From Streptomyces erythrochromogenes (GTDB lineage: Bacteria > Actinomycetota > Actinomycetes > Streptomycetales > Streptomycetaceae): 64,000 bases of DNA. Both the position numbers and the translations under genes were made by a program. Location: contig NZ_CP108036.1 in the NCBI RefSeq assembly GCF_036170895.1, positions 434,001-498,000 on the forward strand. Direction: 5' to 3'. Under the pieces are notes generated by a model that made no database searches, was not told where the DNA came from, and saw only the letters and a list, made by a program, of their open reading frames with translations. Shown here piece after piece: positions 35,474 through 43,497 of the stretch. Each line of letters opens with the position of its first letter. Positions within the stretch are counted from its first letter, which is position 1.

Positions 35474-36094
35474 ATGGCGAAATACTTCGACGTGCACCCC
35501 GAGAACCCCCAGCGGCGCACCATCGACAACGTGGTCGACATGATCCGCTCGGGCAAGCTCGTCGCGTACCCGACGGACTCCTGCTTCGCGCTGGGATGCC
35601 AGCTGGGCAACCGGGACGGCATCAACCGGATCCGCTCGATCCGCAACCTGGACGACCGTCACCACTTCACCCTGGTGTGCCAGAACTTCGCCCAGCTCGG
35701 GCAGTTCGTGCAGATCGACAACAACGTGTTCCGGGCCATCAAGGCGGCCACTCCCGGCAGTTACACCTTCATCCTCCCGGCGACCTCGGAGGTGCCGCGC
35801 CAACTGCTTCACCCGAAGAAGAAGACCGTCGGCGTCCGGATCCCCGACCACGTGGTCACCCAGGCCCTGCTCGCCGAGCTCGGCGAGCCGCTGCTGTCCA
35901 GCACGCTGCTGCTGCCGGACGAGGCGGAGCCGATGACGCAGGGCTGGGAGATCAAGGAGCGTCTCGACCACGAGGTGGACGCCGTACTGGATTCGGGTGA
36001 CTGCGGCACCGAGCCGACGACGGTCATCGACTTCTCCTCCGGTGACGCAGAGATCGTCCGCCGGGGGGCCGGGGACACCTCACGGTTCGAGTAG
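35474..36094 (+). CDS. YciO/Sua5-family L-threonylcarbamoyladenylate synthase-like protein
   Basis: 206 residues from ATG 35474. It has the Sua5-YciO-YrdC domain: KLVAYPTDSCFALGCQLGN, the basic motif RIRSIRNLDDRHHFTLVC, and PGSYTFILPATSEVPRQLLHPKKKTVGVRIPDH. Sua5/TsaC enzymes make threonylcarbamoyl-AMP for the t6A37 tRNA modification. The short form with KxR replaced by RSIRNLDDRH resembles YciO, whose cellular role is less clear. An ordinary Streptomyces genome also has a separate essential TsaC, so this is more likely the YciO branch. Confidence 0.87.
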   Translation: MAKYFDVHPENPQRRTIDNVVDMIRSGKLVAYPTDSCFALGCQLGNRDGINRIRSIRNLDDRHHFTLVCQNFAQLGQFVQIDNNVFRAIKAATPGSYTFILPATSEVPRQLLHPKKKTVGVRIPDHVVTQALLAELGEPLLSSTLLLPDEAEPMTQGWEIKERLDHEVDAVLDSGDCGTEPTTVIDFSSGDAEIVRRGAGDTSRFE

Positions 36095-36107
36095 CCCGCC
36101 CGGCCGC

Positions 36108-38258
36108 TCAGGGGTCGGTACGCACGTCCGTGTACCGGCCCAGGTACCGGAATCCGCCAGGTTCGGCCCGGTAGAGGTGGGCGAGGGAGTCGCCGGTCAG
36201 GGCGCGCGTCCCGGGGTCGAAGCCGACCGTCTTGGCGAGGCCCTCGTACGTCGTACGGAAGATCCTGCGGGACAGTCCCGCCCGGTCGCGCCCCTCCCCC
36301 TCCAGCCCGGTCAGGGCGGCGGCCACCAGCCCCACCGCGTCGTACGCCTCGGTGGCCCAGCGGGCGGGCGGTTCGCCGTAGGCTCTCCGGTGGGCCTCGG
36401 CGAACTCGGCGGCGGCGGGCACGGCCAGGGGGTCGGTGTACAGGCTGCTGAACACCCAGCCCTCGCCGGCCCGGCCGGCCGCGGCGAGGAAGGCCGGTTC
36501 CATGGCGTGCTGGAGGGCCGTGCACGGGCCCCGGAACCCGGCGTCGGCCAGCGCGCGGGCCAGCTCGGCCGCGCGCTCCGGCGAGGTGCCGGCGTAGACG
36601 ACGCCCTCGGCGCCGGCCCCGGTCAGCGCGCGTACGGTGCCCGCGAAGTCGGAGCCGCCCTCGGGGATGCGGTGGACGCTCACGGTGCCCTGCGCCGGTG
36701 GGCTCTGCTGGAGCACCCTGGTGACCTGCCAGGCCGGTGATCCGTTCGCCGCGTCCTCGACGACCGCCGTACGCCGTGAGATCCGCACCTTGGACAGGTA
36801 GTGCAGGATCGGGAGGCCGAGGCCCTCGTCGCTCGGGCGGGTGACGCACGCCGTGCGCCACAGCGTCGTGGTGTTCTCGGGGCTGTTCACCGACACCAGC
36901 ACCAGGGCGAGGTCCGCGGCGAGGCAGGCGCCGGCCAGCTCCGGCAGGGCCGCGTCCCAGGTGGGGCCGGTCACGGCGAGTACGGCGGGGTCGGCGAGCA
37001 GTTCCTTGCCGGCCTGCGCAGCGCGCTGCTGGTCACCGCCGTCGTCGGCGACGCGCAGGGCGAGCCGGAAGGCGGCGTCCGACCGGGCGTTGTGGCGGTC
37101 CACGGCCAGCCGCATGCCCCGCTCGTGGGCCCGGCCGGTCGTCCGGCCGGGTCCGGTCAGGTCGGCCTGCAGGCCGAGGGTCAGGAGCGGGACGTTCCGG
37201 TCGGGGTCGGTCGGCGGGGTCCCGCGGCCGCCCGGCCCCCGTGTGGTGAACCAGGCGATGGGCGCGGCGGCTGCGACCAGGGCTCCCCCGGCCGTGAGCA
37301 GCCGCCTGCGGCTGAGTTGCCGGGCGGGCTCGGGGGCGTCGATCCGGGTGGGTTCGGGGGCGGGCAGGTCCAGGGCCCGGGTGGAGCGTTCGGCGATGAT
37401 CCGGGGCAGCGGGGCGGGCAGCCAGTCCGCGGCCGCCGGGCCCGCACCGCCCGGGTCGGGTCCCAGGAGGGCGGTGAGCTCCCCGAGCGTGGGCCGGTCC
37501 GCCGGTTCCTTCAGCAGGCAGTTGTCGACCGCCTCCCGCAACTCCCCGGGCAGCGATCCGAGTTCCGGCTCCTCGTGGACGGTGCGGAAGACCACCGCGG
37601 CCGCGTGCCCGCCGCCGAACGGGCCGGTCCCGGTCGCCGCGTACGCCAGGACGCAGCCGAGGGAGAACACGTCGCTCGCCGGTCCCGCGACGGGGCCTGC
37701 GGCGCGGGCCAGCTCCGGCGCCAGGTAGCCGGGGGTGCCGACGACCGCGTCGACGGCCGTGAGGGTGGTCGCCCCGGCCGCCCGCGCGATCCCGAAGTCG
37801 ATCAGGCGGGGCCCGTCCGGGGCCAGCAGGACGTTGCCCGGCTTGACGTCGCGGTGGATCAGCCCGGCCGCGTGCACCTCGGCCAGGGCTTCGGCGAGGC
37901 GTGCGCCGAGGATCCGTACGGTCCTGGCGGGCAGCGGTCCGTACCCGCCGACCGCCTCGGCGAGCGAGGGGCCGGGGACGAACGGGGTGGCCAGCCAGGG
38001 TTCGCGGGCCTCGGGGTCGGCGGCGACCACCGGCACGACCCAGCGTCCGGTCAGCCCGCCGGCGGCCTGCGCCTCGCGGCGGAACCGTGCCCGGAAGGCG
38101 GGGTCCGCGGCGTGGTCGGCGCGGATCACCTTGACGGCGACCAGCACGCCCTCGGGGGAACGGCCCAGGTAGACGGTGCCCATGCCGCCGGAGCCGAGGC
38201 GGCTCAGTAGCCGGTTCCCGCCGATCGCGGCCGGATCGGCGGGCAGCAGGGGGCGCAT
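36108..38258 (-). CDS. Ser/Thr kinase fused to branched-amino-acid-type ABC substrate-binding domain (copy B)
   Basis: 716 residues. Residues 1-270 are a Hanks-type kinase: SRLGSGGMGTVYLG, VAVKVIRAD (ATP lysine), LIHRDVKPGNVLL and LIDFGIARA, all intact. A single membrane helix (LLTAGGALVAAAAPIAWF) sits near residue 320. Residues 345-716 form an extracellular Leu/Ile/Val-binding-protein-like domain (LGLQADLTGPGRTTGRAHERGMRLAVDRHN). This makes a one-protein receptor kinase in which outside ligand may control inside phosphorylation. It starts six bases after copy A on the same strand and is its paralogue. Confidence 0.92.
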   Translation of the reverse strand: MRPLLPADPAAIGGNRLLSRLGSGGMGTVYLGRSPEGVLVAVKVIRADHAADPAFRARFRREAQAAGGLTGRWVVPVVAADPEAREPWLATPFVPGPSLAEAVGGYGPLPARTVRILGARLAEALAEVHAAGLIHRDVKPGNVLLAPDGPRLIDFGIARAAGATTLTAVDAVVGTPGYLAPELARAAGPVAGPASDVFSLGCVLAYAATGTGPFGGGHAAAVVFRTVHEEPELGSLPGELREAVDNCLLKEPADRPTLGELTALLGPDPGGAGPAAADWLPAPLPRIIAERSTRALDLPAPEPTRIDAPEPARQLSRRRLLTAGGALVAAAAPIAWFTTRGPGGRGTPPTDPDRNVPLLTLGLQADLTGPGRTTGRAHERGMRLAVDRHNARSDAAFRLALRVADDGGDQQRAAQAGKELLADPAVLAVTGPTWDAALPELAGACLAADLALVLVSVNSPENTTTLWRTACVTRPSDEGLGLPILHYLSKVRISRRTAVVEDAANGSPAWQVTRVLQQSPPAQGTVSVHRIPEGGSDFAGTVRALTGAGAEGVVYAGTSPERAAELARALADAGFRGPCTALQHAMEPAFLAAAGRAGEGWVFSSLYTDPLAVPAAAEFAEAHRRAYGEPPARWATEAYDAVGLVAAALTGLEGEGRDRAGLSRRIFRTTYEGLAKTVGFDPGTRALTGDSLAHLYRAEPGGFRYLGRYTDVRTDP

Positions 38259-38264
38259 CGGGCG

Positions 38265-40424
38265 CTATCCGGCCGGGGCTTCGGGAACCGGGGCGACGTA
38301 GCGGATCCGGCCGCCTTCCACCTGGTGCAGGAAGTAGGTGTTGCCCTTCACCGTCCGGTCCTGGCCGAAGGAGTACTCCTTGGTCAGGCCGCGGAAGGAG
38401 CCTTCCGCGAGGGCCTTCAGCAGCGCGGCGCGGGCCGGGCGGCCGCCGCCGCGGGCCGCGGTGACGAGCCGGTCGATGACCAGGCGTGCCGCGTCGTAGG
38501 CCTCCGCCGTCCACACGTCGGGCGCGGCTCCGCCGTACGCGGCCTTGTGCGCGCGGGCCAGCTCGGCGGTCTCGGGGGCCTCGGGGCCGGTGTACGGGGC
38601 GACGAACTGCCAGCCCTCGGCGGCAGGGCCCGCGGCGGCGAGGAAATCCGGTCCCATGAGGGTGTAGTCGGCCGCCCGGTGCCCCCGGTAGCCGGCGGCG
38701 GCCAGCAGGGTCGCGGTCCTGGCCGCTCGCTGGGGGGTACCGGCATAGAAGAAGGCGTCGACGCCGTGCGCGACCATGTCGGTGACGACCGGGGACAGGT
38801 CCTGCGTGCCGCGCGGGACGACCCGCGGGTAGACGGTGGCCCCCGGGACGTAGCCGGCGATGGTGCGGGTGGCGTGCAGCACCGCCTGCCAGCCCTCCAC
38901 GTCACCGTCCCGGTCGCACAGGACGCCGAGCCTGCTCACTCCCTGCTGCCGGGCCAGCTGGCGGCCCAGGGCCGAGCCCTGGATGAAGGAGATGGGGCAG
39001 ACCTGGAAGAAGCTGCGCCGGTCGGCGACGCTGAACGCGCTCGCCAGGGCGGAGACGGTGAGCAGGGGCAGCGCCGCCTCGCCGTACAGCTCCAGGCACG
39101 GGGTGACCGCGGCGTTCGCGGTCGGGCCGATCACGGCGAGCACGTCCGGGTTGGAGATGAGGCTGCCCGCGGCGGCCGCGGACCGCTCGGCGCCGCCCGC
39201 GTCGTCGGCGGTGGCGACGGTGAGCGTGAAGGGTTTGTCCTTGCGGGCGTTGAAGGCGTCGACGGCGAGCCGCACGCCGCGTTCCTGGGCGAGTCCGGCA
39301 GCCTTCTGCGGGCCGGAGAGGTCGGCCTGCACGCCGATCACCCAGGGGCGGGGGGCGGCCGCGGGCGTGCCCTTCGGCTTCTCGTCGCGCAACGCCAGCC
39401 AGGCGGCCGTGCCGCCGCCGGCCACGAGCACGGCGCCGGCTGCGAAGCCGAGGAGGCGCCTGCGGGACGGCGCCGGGCCGGTGGCGCCCGGCGCGGGGGC
39501 CGCCTCAGGGTCGGCGACGGTCTCCTCGATGCCGGGCAGGGCGAGCAGGGCGGCGGCCCGTTCGGCGATGGTGGCGACGACCGGGTCGGGCAGCCAGTCG
39601 GTGCCCTCGCCCGGGGTGTCCTCGGTGAGGGCCCCGTCGAGTCCGGCCGCGGTGGGGCGGATGTCGGGGTGCTTGGCTAGGCAGGTCCGCAGCAGGGCGG
39701 TCAGTTCGGGGTCGGCGAGGAGCTCCGGTCCGAAGTCGGGCTCGTCGTGGACGGTGCGGTACAGAACGGCCTCGACGGTGCCGGCGCCGAAGGGTAGGCG
39801 GCCGGTGGCGGCGTACACGAGGAGGCAGCCGAGGGAGAAGACGTCGCCGGACGGTTCGGCGGGGCGGCCCTCGGCCTGCTCGGGCGGGATGAAGCCCGGG
39901 GTGCCGAGTACGGCGTCGGCCGAGGTCAGGGCGGTGTGCTCGCCGCCGCGGGCGATGCCGAAGTCGATGAGCCGGGGCCGGTCCATGCCGAGCAGCACGT
40001 TGCCGGGTTTGACGTCGCGGTGGACGAGGCCCTGCGCGTGCATCACCTCAAGGGCCTTGGCCAGGGCCTTGCCGAGGATCCGTACGGCGCGCAGCGGGAG
40101 CGGGCCGTGGGCGGAGACGGCCTCGGCCAGGGAGGGGCCGGCGACGAATGAGGTGGCCAGCCACGGCTCCCGGGCGTCGGGGTCGGCTCCGGTGATCCGG
40201 ACGGCCCACGGGCTGTCGACCTCGGCGGCGATCTCGGCCTCGCGGCGGAACCGGGCCCGGAAGTCGGACTCTTCGGCGTACTCGGCGCGGATGACCTTGA
40301 CGGCGGCGAGCGCACCGTCGTCGGTGCGGCCGAGGTAGACGACGCCCATGCCGCCGGCGCCGAGCCGTCCGAGGAGGCGGTGGCCGCCGATCCGGGACGG
40401 GTCCGAGGGGTGGAGCTGCTCCAT
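38265..40424 (-). CDS. Ser/Thr kinase fused to branched-amino-acid-type ABC substrate-binding domain (copy A)
   Basis: 719 residues from ATG 40424, which overlaps the stop of the upstream lipoprotein gene (TGATG). It has the same build as copy B: kinase with RLGAGGMGVVYLG, Lys43 in AAVKVIRAE, LVHRDVKPGNVLLG, and LIDFGIARG; a membrane helix in RRRLLGFAAGAVLVAGGGTAAW; and then a periplasmic-binding-type domain (VIGVQADLSGPQKAAGLAQERGVRLAVDAFN to the C-terminus). The two copies diverge clearly, most in the binding domain, so they may sense different ligands. Loss of an ABC permease partner implies signalling rather than uptake. Confidence 0.92.
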   Translation of the reverse strand: MEQLHPSDPSRIGGHRLLGRLGAGGMGVVYLGRTDDGALAAVKVIRAEYAEESDFRARFRREAEIAAEVDSPWAVRITGADPDAREPWLATSFVAGPSLAEAVSAHGPLPLRAVRILGKALAKALEVMHAQGLVHRDVKPGNVLLGMDRPRLIDFGIARGGEHTALTSADAVLGTPGFIPPEQAEGRPAEPSGDVFSLGCLLVYAATGRLPFGAGTVEAVLYRTVHDEPDFGPELLADPELTALLRTCLAKHPDIRPTAAGLDGALTEDTPGEGTDWLPDPVVATIAERAAALLALPGIEETVADPEAAPAPGATGPAPSRRRLLGFAAGAVLVAGGGTAAWLALRDEKPKGTPAAAPRPWVIGVQADLSGPQKAAGLAQERGVRLAVDAFNARKDKPFTLTVATADDAGGAERSAAAAGSLISNPDVLAVIGPTANAAVTPCLELYGEAALPLLTVSALASAFSVADRRSFFQVCPISFIQGSALGRQLARQQGVSRLGVLCDRDGDVEGWQAVLHATRTIAGYVPGATVYPRVVPRGTQDLSPVVTDMVAHGVDAFFYAGTPQRAARTATLLAAAGYRGHRAADYTLMGPDFLAAAGPAAEGWQFVAPYTGPEAPETAELARAHKAAYGGAAPDVWTAEAYDAARLVIDRLVTAARGGGRPARAALLKALAEGSFRGLTKEYSFGQDRTVKGNTYFLHQVEGGRIRYVAPVPEAPAG

Positions 40425-41269
40425 CAGCCGGCCGCCTTTCCGAGGGCCTGCTTGGCCTGCGCGATCATGCGGCTGTTGCCCTGTACGACGAGCTGGGTGA
40501 GGCTCTCCGTCTCGAAGCCCTCGGCGCCCTTGCCTGCGATGGCAACGGTGACGGGGCCGAACTGCGCCTGGTACCAGAAGTAGGTGTGCGGTCCGCCGTC
40601 CGTGTCGCTGACGTACGTGCCCATCTCGCTGAAGGCGTCCTCGCTCCAGTTGTTCATCTGCTCGCCCTGGTACACCGCGTTGCCCAGCAGGCCTTTGAGG
40701 TCCTCGCCCTCGCGCAGCTTCTGGTCGGGACAGCGCAGGACCTCTTCCATGGCCCGGGCGGTCTCCCAGCCCGATTCCCCGCGGTCGTGGTGGATCGTCA
40801 CCGTGGCGTTGAGCCGTACCCGGCCGTGGCCGTCCCCGGCCGGGATCAGGAAGTAGCGGGTGTTCGTGGCGAGTACGTCCGGCGGCAGGTCGGCGGTCTG
40901 CCAGACGCACCGTTCGTCGAGGACGGGCCAGCGGCCGGAGCCGCTCTCGAACGGTGCGCCGCGCACGACGCCCGGGCCGAAGGCGTCCTCGGTGATGAGG
41001 ATCCGGGCGAGGAGTTCCCGGGCCTCGGCAGCCGTCTTCGGCTGCTTGGACTCGTCCAGCTCCGGTACGAGGGAAACGGCCGACGGCGCGGTGGTGGACG
41101 CCGACGGCGCCGCGGTGGGCGTCGACGGCGCGGGTGACGCGGCCGGGGCGCGGCTCGTCGCCTCGCCCTTCGCCGTCCCGTCGGCCGTGCACCCGGCCGT
41201 CCCTGCCATGAAGAACAAACCTGCCGCCGCGCAGCTGTACGCGCGCAGCGCGACATAGCGTCGTGTCAC
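40424..41269 (-). CDS. Lipoprotein, first gene of the receptor-kinase operon
   Basis: 281 residues. The signal ends in a lipobox, AAGLFFMAGTAGC, with the lipid-attached cysteine near residue 27. A 40-residue Ser/Thr/Ala/Pro linker follows, then a soluble domain of unrecognised family (VPELDESKQPKTAAEARELLARI, GRWPVLDERCVWQTADLPPDV, EESGW-like YDRGESGWETARAMEEVLRC). Two to three cysteines may form a disulfide. The stop overlaps the start of kinase A, so it is translated together with the kinases and may be an accessory ligand-binding or inhibitory partner on the outer face. Streptomyces relatives occur beside kinases, but no function is known. Confidence 0.8.
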   Translation of the reverse strand: MTRRYVALRAYSCAAAGLFFMAGTAGCTADGTAKGEATSRAPAASPAPSTPTAAPSASTTAPSAVSLVPELDESKQPKTAAEARELLARILITEDAFGPGVVRGAPFESGSGRWPVLDERCVWQTADLPPDVLATNTRYFLIPAGDGHGRVRLNATVTIHHDRGESGWETARAMEEVLRCPDQKLREGEDLKGLLGNAVYQGEQMNNWSEDAFSEMGTYVSDTDGGPHTYFWYQAQFGPVTVAIAGKGAEGFETESLTQLVVQGNSRMIAQAKQALGKAAG

Positions 41270-41543
41270 AAGTACCCCCCAACGGCAGGGATGCTACCCC
41301 GCCGCGGCGGCGCGCAACTCACTTATGGGCAACCGTTGTTGGAGGGCGGAATCAGGCCAGCGCGGGGCGGGCCGCCGTCCGGGCGGATGCGTGGCGGGTG
41401 AAGCCGATGTGCGGGTGGTGGTCGACCCCGAGCACCTCCTCGACGTCGAGGTCGGGGCGGGTGAAAGACAAACCGGTGGACCGGTATGTATTCACCGAGG
41501 GATGGGCATGCTGCAAGGGCTCGCGTTCTCGGGAAGGAGCGAT

Positions 41544-42284
41544 GTGCTCACTCAGGTTCTCGACCGACTCCGACGGCTCCTCGGACGTTCCACCTCCACC
41601 ACTCCCGAACGTGACGGCGCCAGCCCGGCGAACGCCCGGGCCCCGGTCTTCACGGCGGACTTCGGCTCGACCCGCCAGTGGGTCGCCGGCCGTTCCTGGG
41701 CCTATCCGAACGGCGGCCCCACCAACCCCGGCGACAACAAGCTCGACTACCTGGTACCGGACCCCACCTACAGCCGCACCGGAACCTTCCGGGCCGTCCG
41801 CCGCCCGGACGGCAAGTGGAACACGGGCCTGCTGACCACCGAGGGCAGCGAAGAAGGGTTCATGGTGCGGACCGGCGACGTACTGGAGTCCCGCGTGCGC
41901 ATGCCGTCCGAGCTCGGGGCCTGGCCCGCGATCTGGACCTGGCTGGACGGCGACAACGAGATCGACGTCTTCGAGTACCACCCGGACAACCCCGACCTCC
42001 TCGAACTGTCCAACCACGTCAAGGGCGGCTCCCGTTACCACCGGGACGCGGCGGTCGGCCACGGCCGGTGGGTGGACCTCAAGGTAGAGTTCGGGTCCCG
42101 CTCGGTCGTGTGGTGGGTCAACGGCAAGCAGGTCTTCGCCGACCGGCGCGGGGTGGGGCGGCGCTGGCGCGCGTACCTCATCGTCAACCTCTCGGTGTGC
42201 GCGGGCCGCTACCACCCGGCGCCCGAGGCGGGCGTGTCCGAGATGGCGTTCGAAGTGGCCTACCTCCGGGTGATCCGCCCGTAG
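41544..42284 (+). CDS. GH16-family glycoside hydrolase-like protein
   Basis: About 246 residues from GTG 41544, with GGAAGGAG four bases upstream (ATG 41508 with GAGG is an alternative). It is a concanavalin-type jelly roll of glycoside hydrolase family 16. The catalytic signature ExDxxE is present as EIDVFEY, preceded by the substrate-cleft region GAWPAIWTWLDGDN and followed by HGRWVDLKVEFGSRSVVWWVNGKQV. GH16 enzymes cleave beta-1,3 or mixed glucans, agarose or similar. No signal peptide or membrane helix is visible at either start, which is unusual for a glucanase. Confidence 0.82.
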   Translation: MLTQVLDRLRRLLGRSTSTTPERDGASPANARAPVFTADFGSTRQWVAGRSWAYPNGGPTNPGDNKLDYLVPDPTYSRTGTFRAVRRPDGKWNTGLLTTEGSEEGFMVRTGDVLESRVRMPSELGAWPAIWTWLDGDNEIDVFEYHPDNPDLLELSNHVKGGSRYHRDAAVGHGRWVDLKVEFGSRSVVWWVNGKQVFADRRGVGRRWRAYLIVNLSVCAGRYHPAPEAGVSEMAFEVAYLRVIRP

Positions 42285-42301
42285 CCCCTGTGCGGCGACT
42301 C

Positions 42302-43009
42302 CTACGCGGTGGCTCCGTCGGCCGCCGTGGTCGCGCAGCTCTCGTGGCCCCAGCGGCTGCCGTTCTTGGCGATCATGTCGCCGACGGCGTACGGCTTCCC
42401 GCAGGGGCAGCTGCCCGGGAACTTGGCCTTGATGGCCCGGCTCCCCCGGCCCGCCGCGGATCCGGCGGACGATCGCTTCTTCGCCGCGGCGGACTTGGGC
42501 CGCGCGGGCGCGGCGGGGGCCGGTACGGGCATGTCCGCGTTCCCCAGGGCCGTGCCGTCGGGCTCCTGCCTGAGCGCCGCGTCGCTGGCGGCCTGGTCGG
42601 CGATCGCGTTCAGGTGGTCGCCGTCCTCGCGGTGCGCGGGAACGTACCGGAACGTCACGTCGCGGTCGGCCAGCAGCCGGTCGATCTCCTCGACGAGTTC
42701 ACGGTTCGCGACGGGCTGGCCGGAGGAGGTCTTCCATCCGTTGCGCTTCCAGCCGGGCAGCCACTGCGTGACCGCCTTCATCGCGTACTGCGAATCCATC
42801 CGCACCTCGACGGACGTACCGGGCGCCAGCGCCTCCAGCAGCCGCTGGAGCGCGGTCAGCTCCCCGATGTTGTTGGTGGCCCGCCCCAGCGGACCGGCCT
42901 CCCAGCGCTCGGGGCGTCCCTCGGCGTCGGCGATGACCCATCCCCATCCGGCGGGCCCGGGGTTACCCTTCGCCGCTCCGTCACAGGCGGCAATGATGCG
43001 ATCAGACAT
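42302..43009 (-). CDS. rnhA: Ribonuclease HI with C-terminal cysteine-rich extension
   Basis: 235 residues from ATG 43009. The RNase H fold spans residues 1-135: ACDGAAKGNPGPAGWGWVI with the first catalytic Asp, Glu in NNIGELTALQRLLEAL, Asp in RMDSQYAMKAV, and His/Asp in YVPAHREDGDHLNAIADQAA. The enzyme removes RNA from RNA-DNA hybrids. A Pro/Ala linker and a basic segment lead to a C-terminal CPCGKPYAVGDMIAKNGSRW plus HESC, a likely zinc-binding or nucleic-acid-binding motif not in the E. coli enzyme but common in Streptomyces. It converges with the GH16-like gene (17-base gap). Confidence 0.9.
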   Translation of the reverse strand: MSDRIIAACDGAAKGNPGPAGWGWVIADAEGRPERWEAGPLGRATNNIGELTALQRLLEALAPGTSVEVRMDSQYAMKAVTQWLPGWKRNGWKTSSGQPVANRELVEEIDRLLADRDVTFRYVPAHREDGDHLNAIADQAASDAALRQEPDGTALGNADMPVPAPAAPARPKSAAAKKRSSAGSAAGRGSRAIKAKFPGSCPCGKPYAVGDMIAKNGSRWGHESCATTAADGATA

Positions 43010-43054
43010 CCCCCGATCATGCCTCATCCCCGGGGCGGTACGGTCCCCGGCCGG

Positions 43055-43447
43055 TCAGGAGCCCGGTCCGCCCTCGGCGAGCAGCCCGCACTTGTCGAAG
43101 TTCATGCATCCGCAGGCGAGGCAGTCGGCGACGGCGTCGCGCAGCATCTGCGTCTGCCGGATGAACAGGTCCAGTTCGGGGAGCTTGCGCTGAGCGAGGG
43201 CGCGCCACTGCCGGGTGGCCCCGCGGTCCGCGTCGGTGTCCAGCAGGGCGCGGATCTCGGCCAGGGTGAAGCCGGCCCGCTGCGCCATCTTGATCAGCGC
43301 GATCCGCCGCACGGTGGCGACTGGGTAGACCCGCCGGCCCGCCGCCCGCTCGGCGGACGGCAGCAGGCCGACGCTCTCGTAGTAGCGCAGCGCCGAAGGC
43401 CGCATCCCGACCCGCTTCGCGAGCTCCCCGATGCCGAGTCGTCGCAC
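43055..43447 (-). CDS. SoxR-type MerR-family [2Fe-2S] regulator
   Basis: 130 residues. The N-terminal MerR winged helix has IGELAKRVGMRPSALRYYESVGLLP, and dimer coiled coil covers about 75-105. The C-terminal cluster CLACGCMNFDKC is exactly CX2CXCX5C (Cys109, 112, 114, 120), the [2Fe-2S] signature of SoxR. Most other MerR proteins lack this. In Streptomyces SoxR responds to redox-active metabolites and often controls exporters. It is divergent from an MFS gene across a SoxR-box-like site at 43461. The cluster's spacing is seen directly; the ligand and target are inferred. Confidence 0.87.
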   Translation of the reverse strand: MRRLGIGELAKRVGMRPSALRYYESVGLLPSAERAAGRRVYPVATVRRIALIKMAQRAGFTLAEIRALLDTDADRGATRQWRALAQRKLPELDLFIRQTQMLRDAVADCLACGCMNFDKCGLLAEGGPGS

Positions 43448-43460
43448 TGATCACTCCCCC

Positions 43461-43482
43461 TTGACCTCAAGCGTGCTTGAAC
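43461..43482 (+). promoter_or_regulatory. SoxR-box-like palindrome overlapping -35 of the MFS gene
   Basis: TCAAGC-GT-GCTTGA (43467-43480) is a perfect dyad, with flanking CC and AC; it is directly preceded by a TTGACC -35-like hexamer at 43461. The dyad resembles the Streptomyces SoxR consensus (CCTCAAG...CTTGAGG). It lies 13 bases from the regulator's start and 18 from the exporter's. Confidence 0.72.
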
Positions 43483-43497
43483 CAGGAGTCTGACCTG

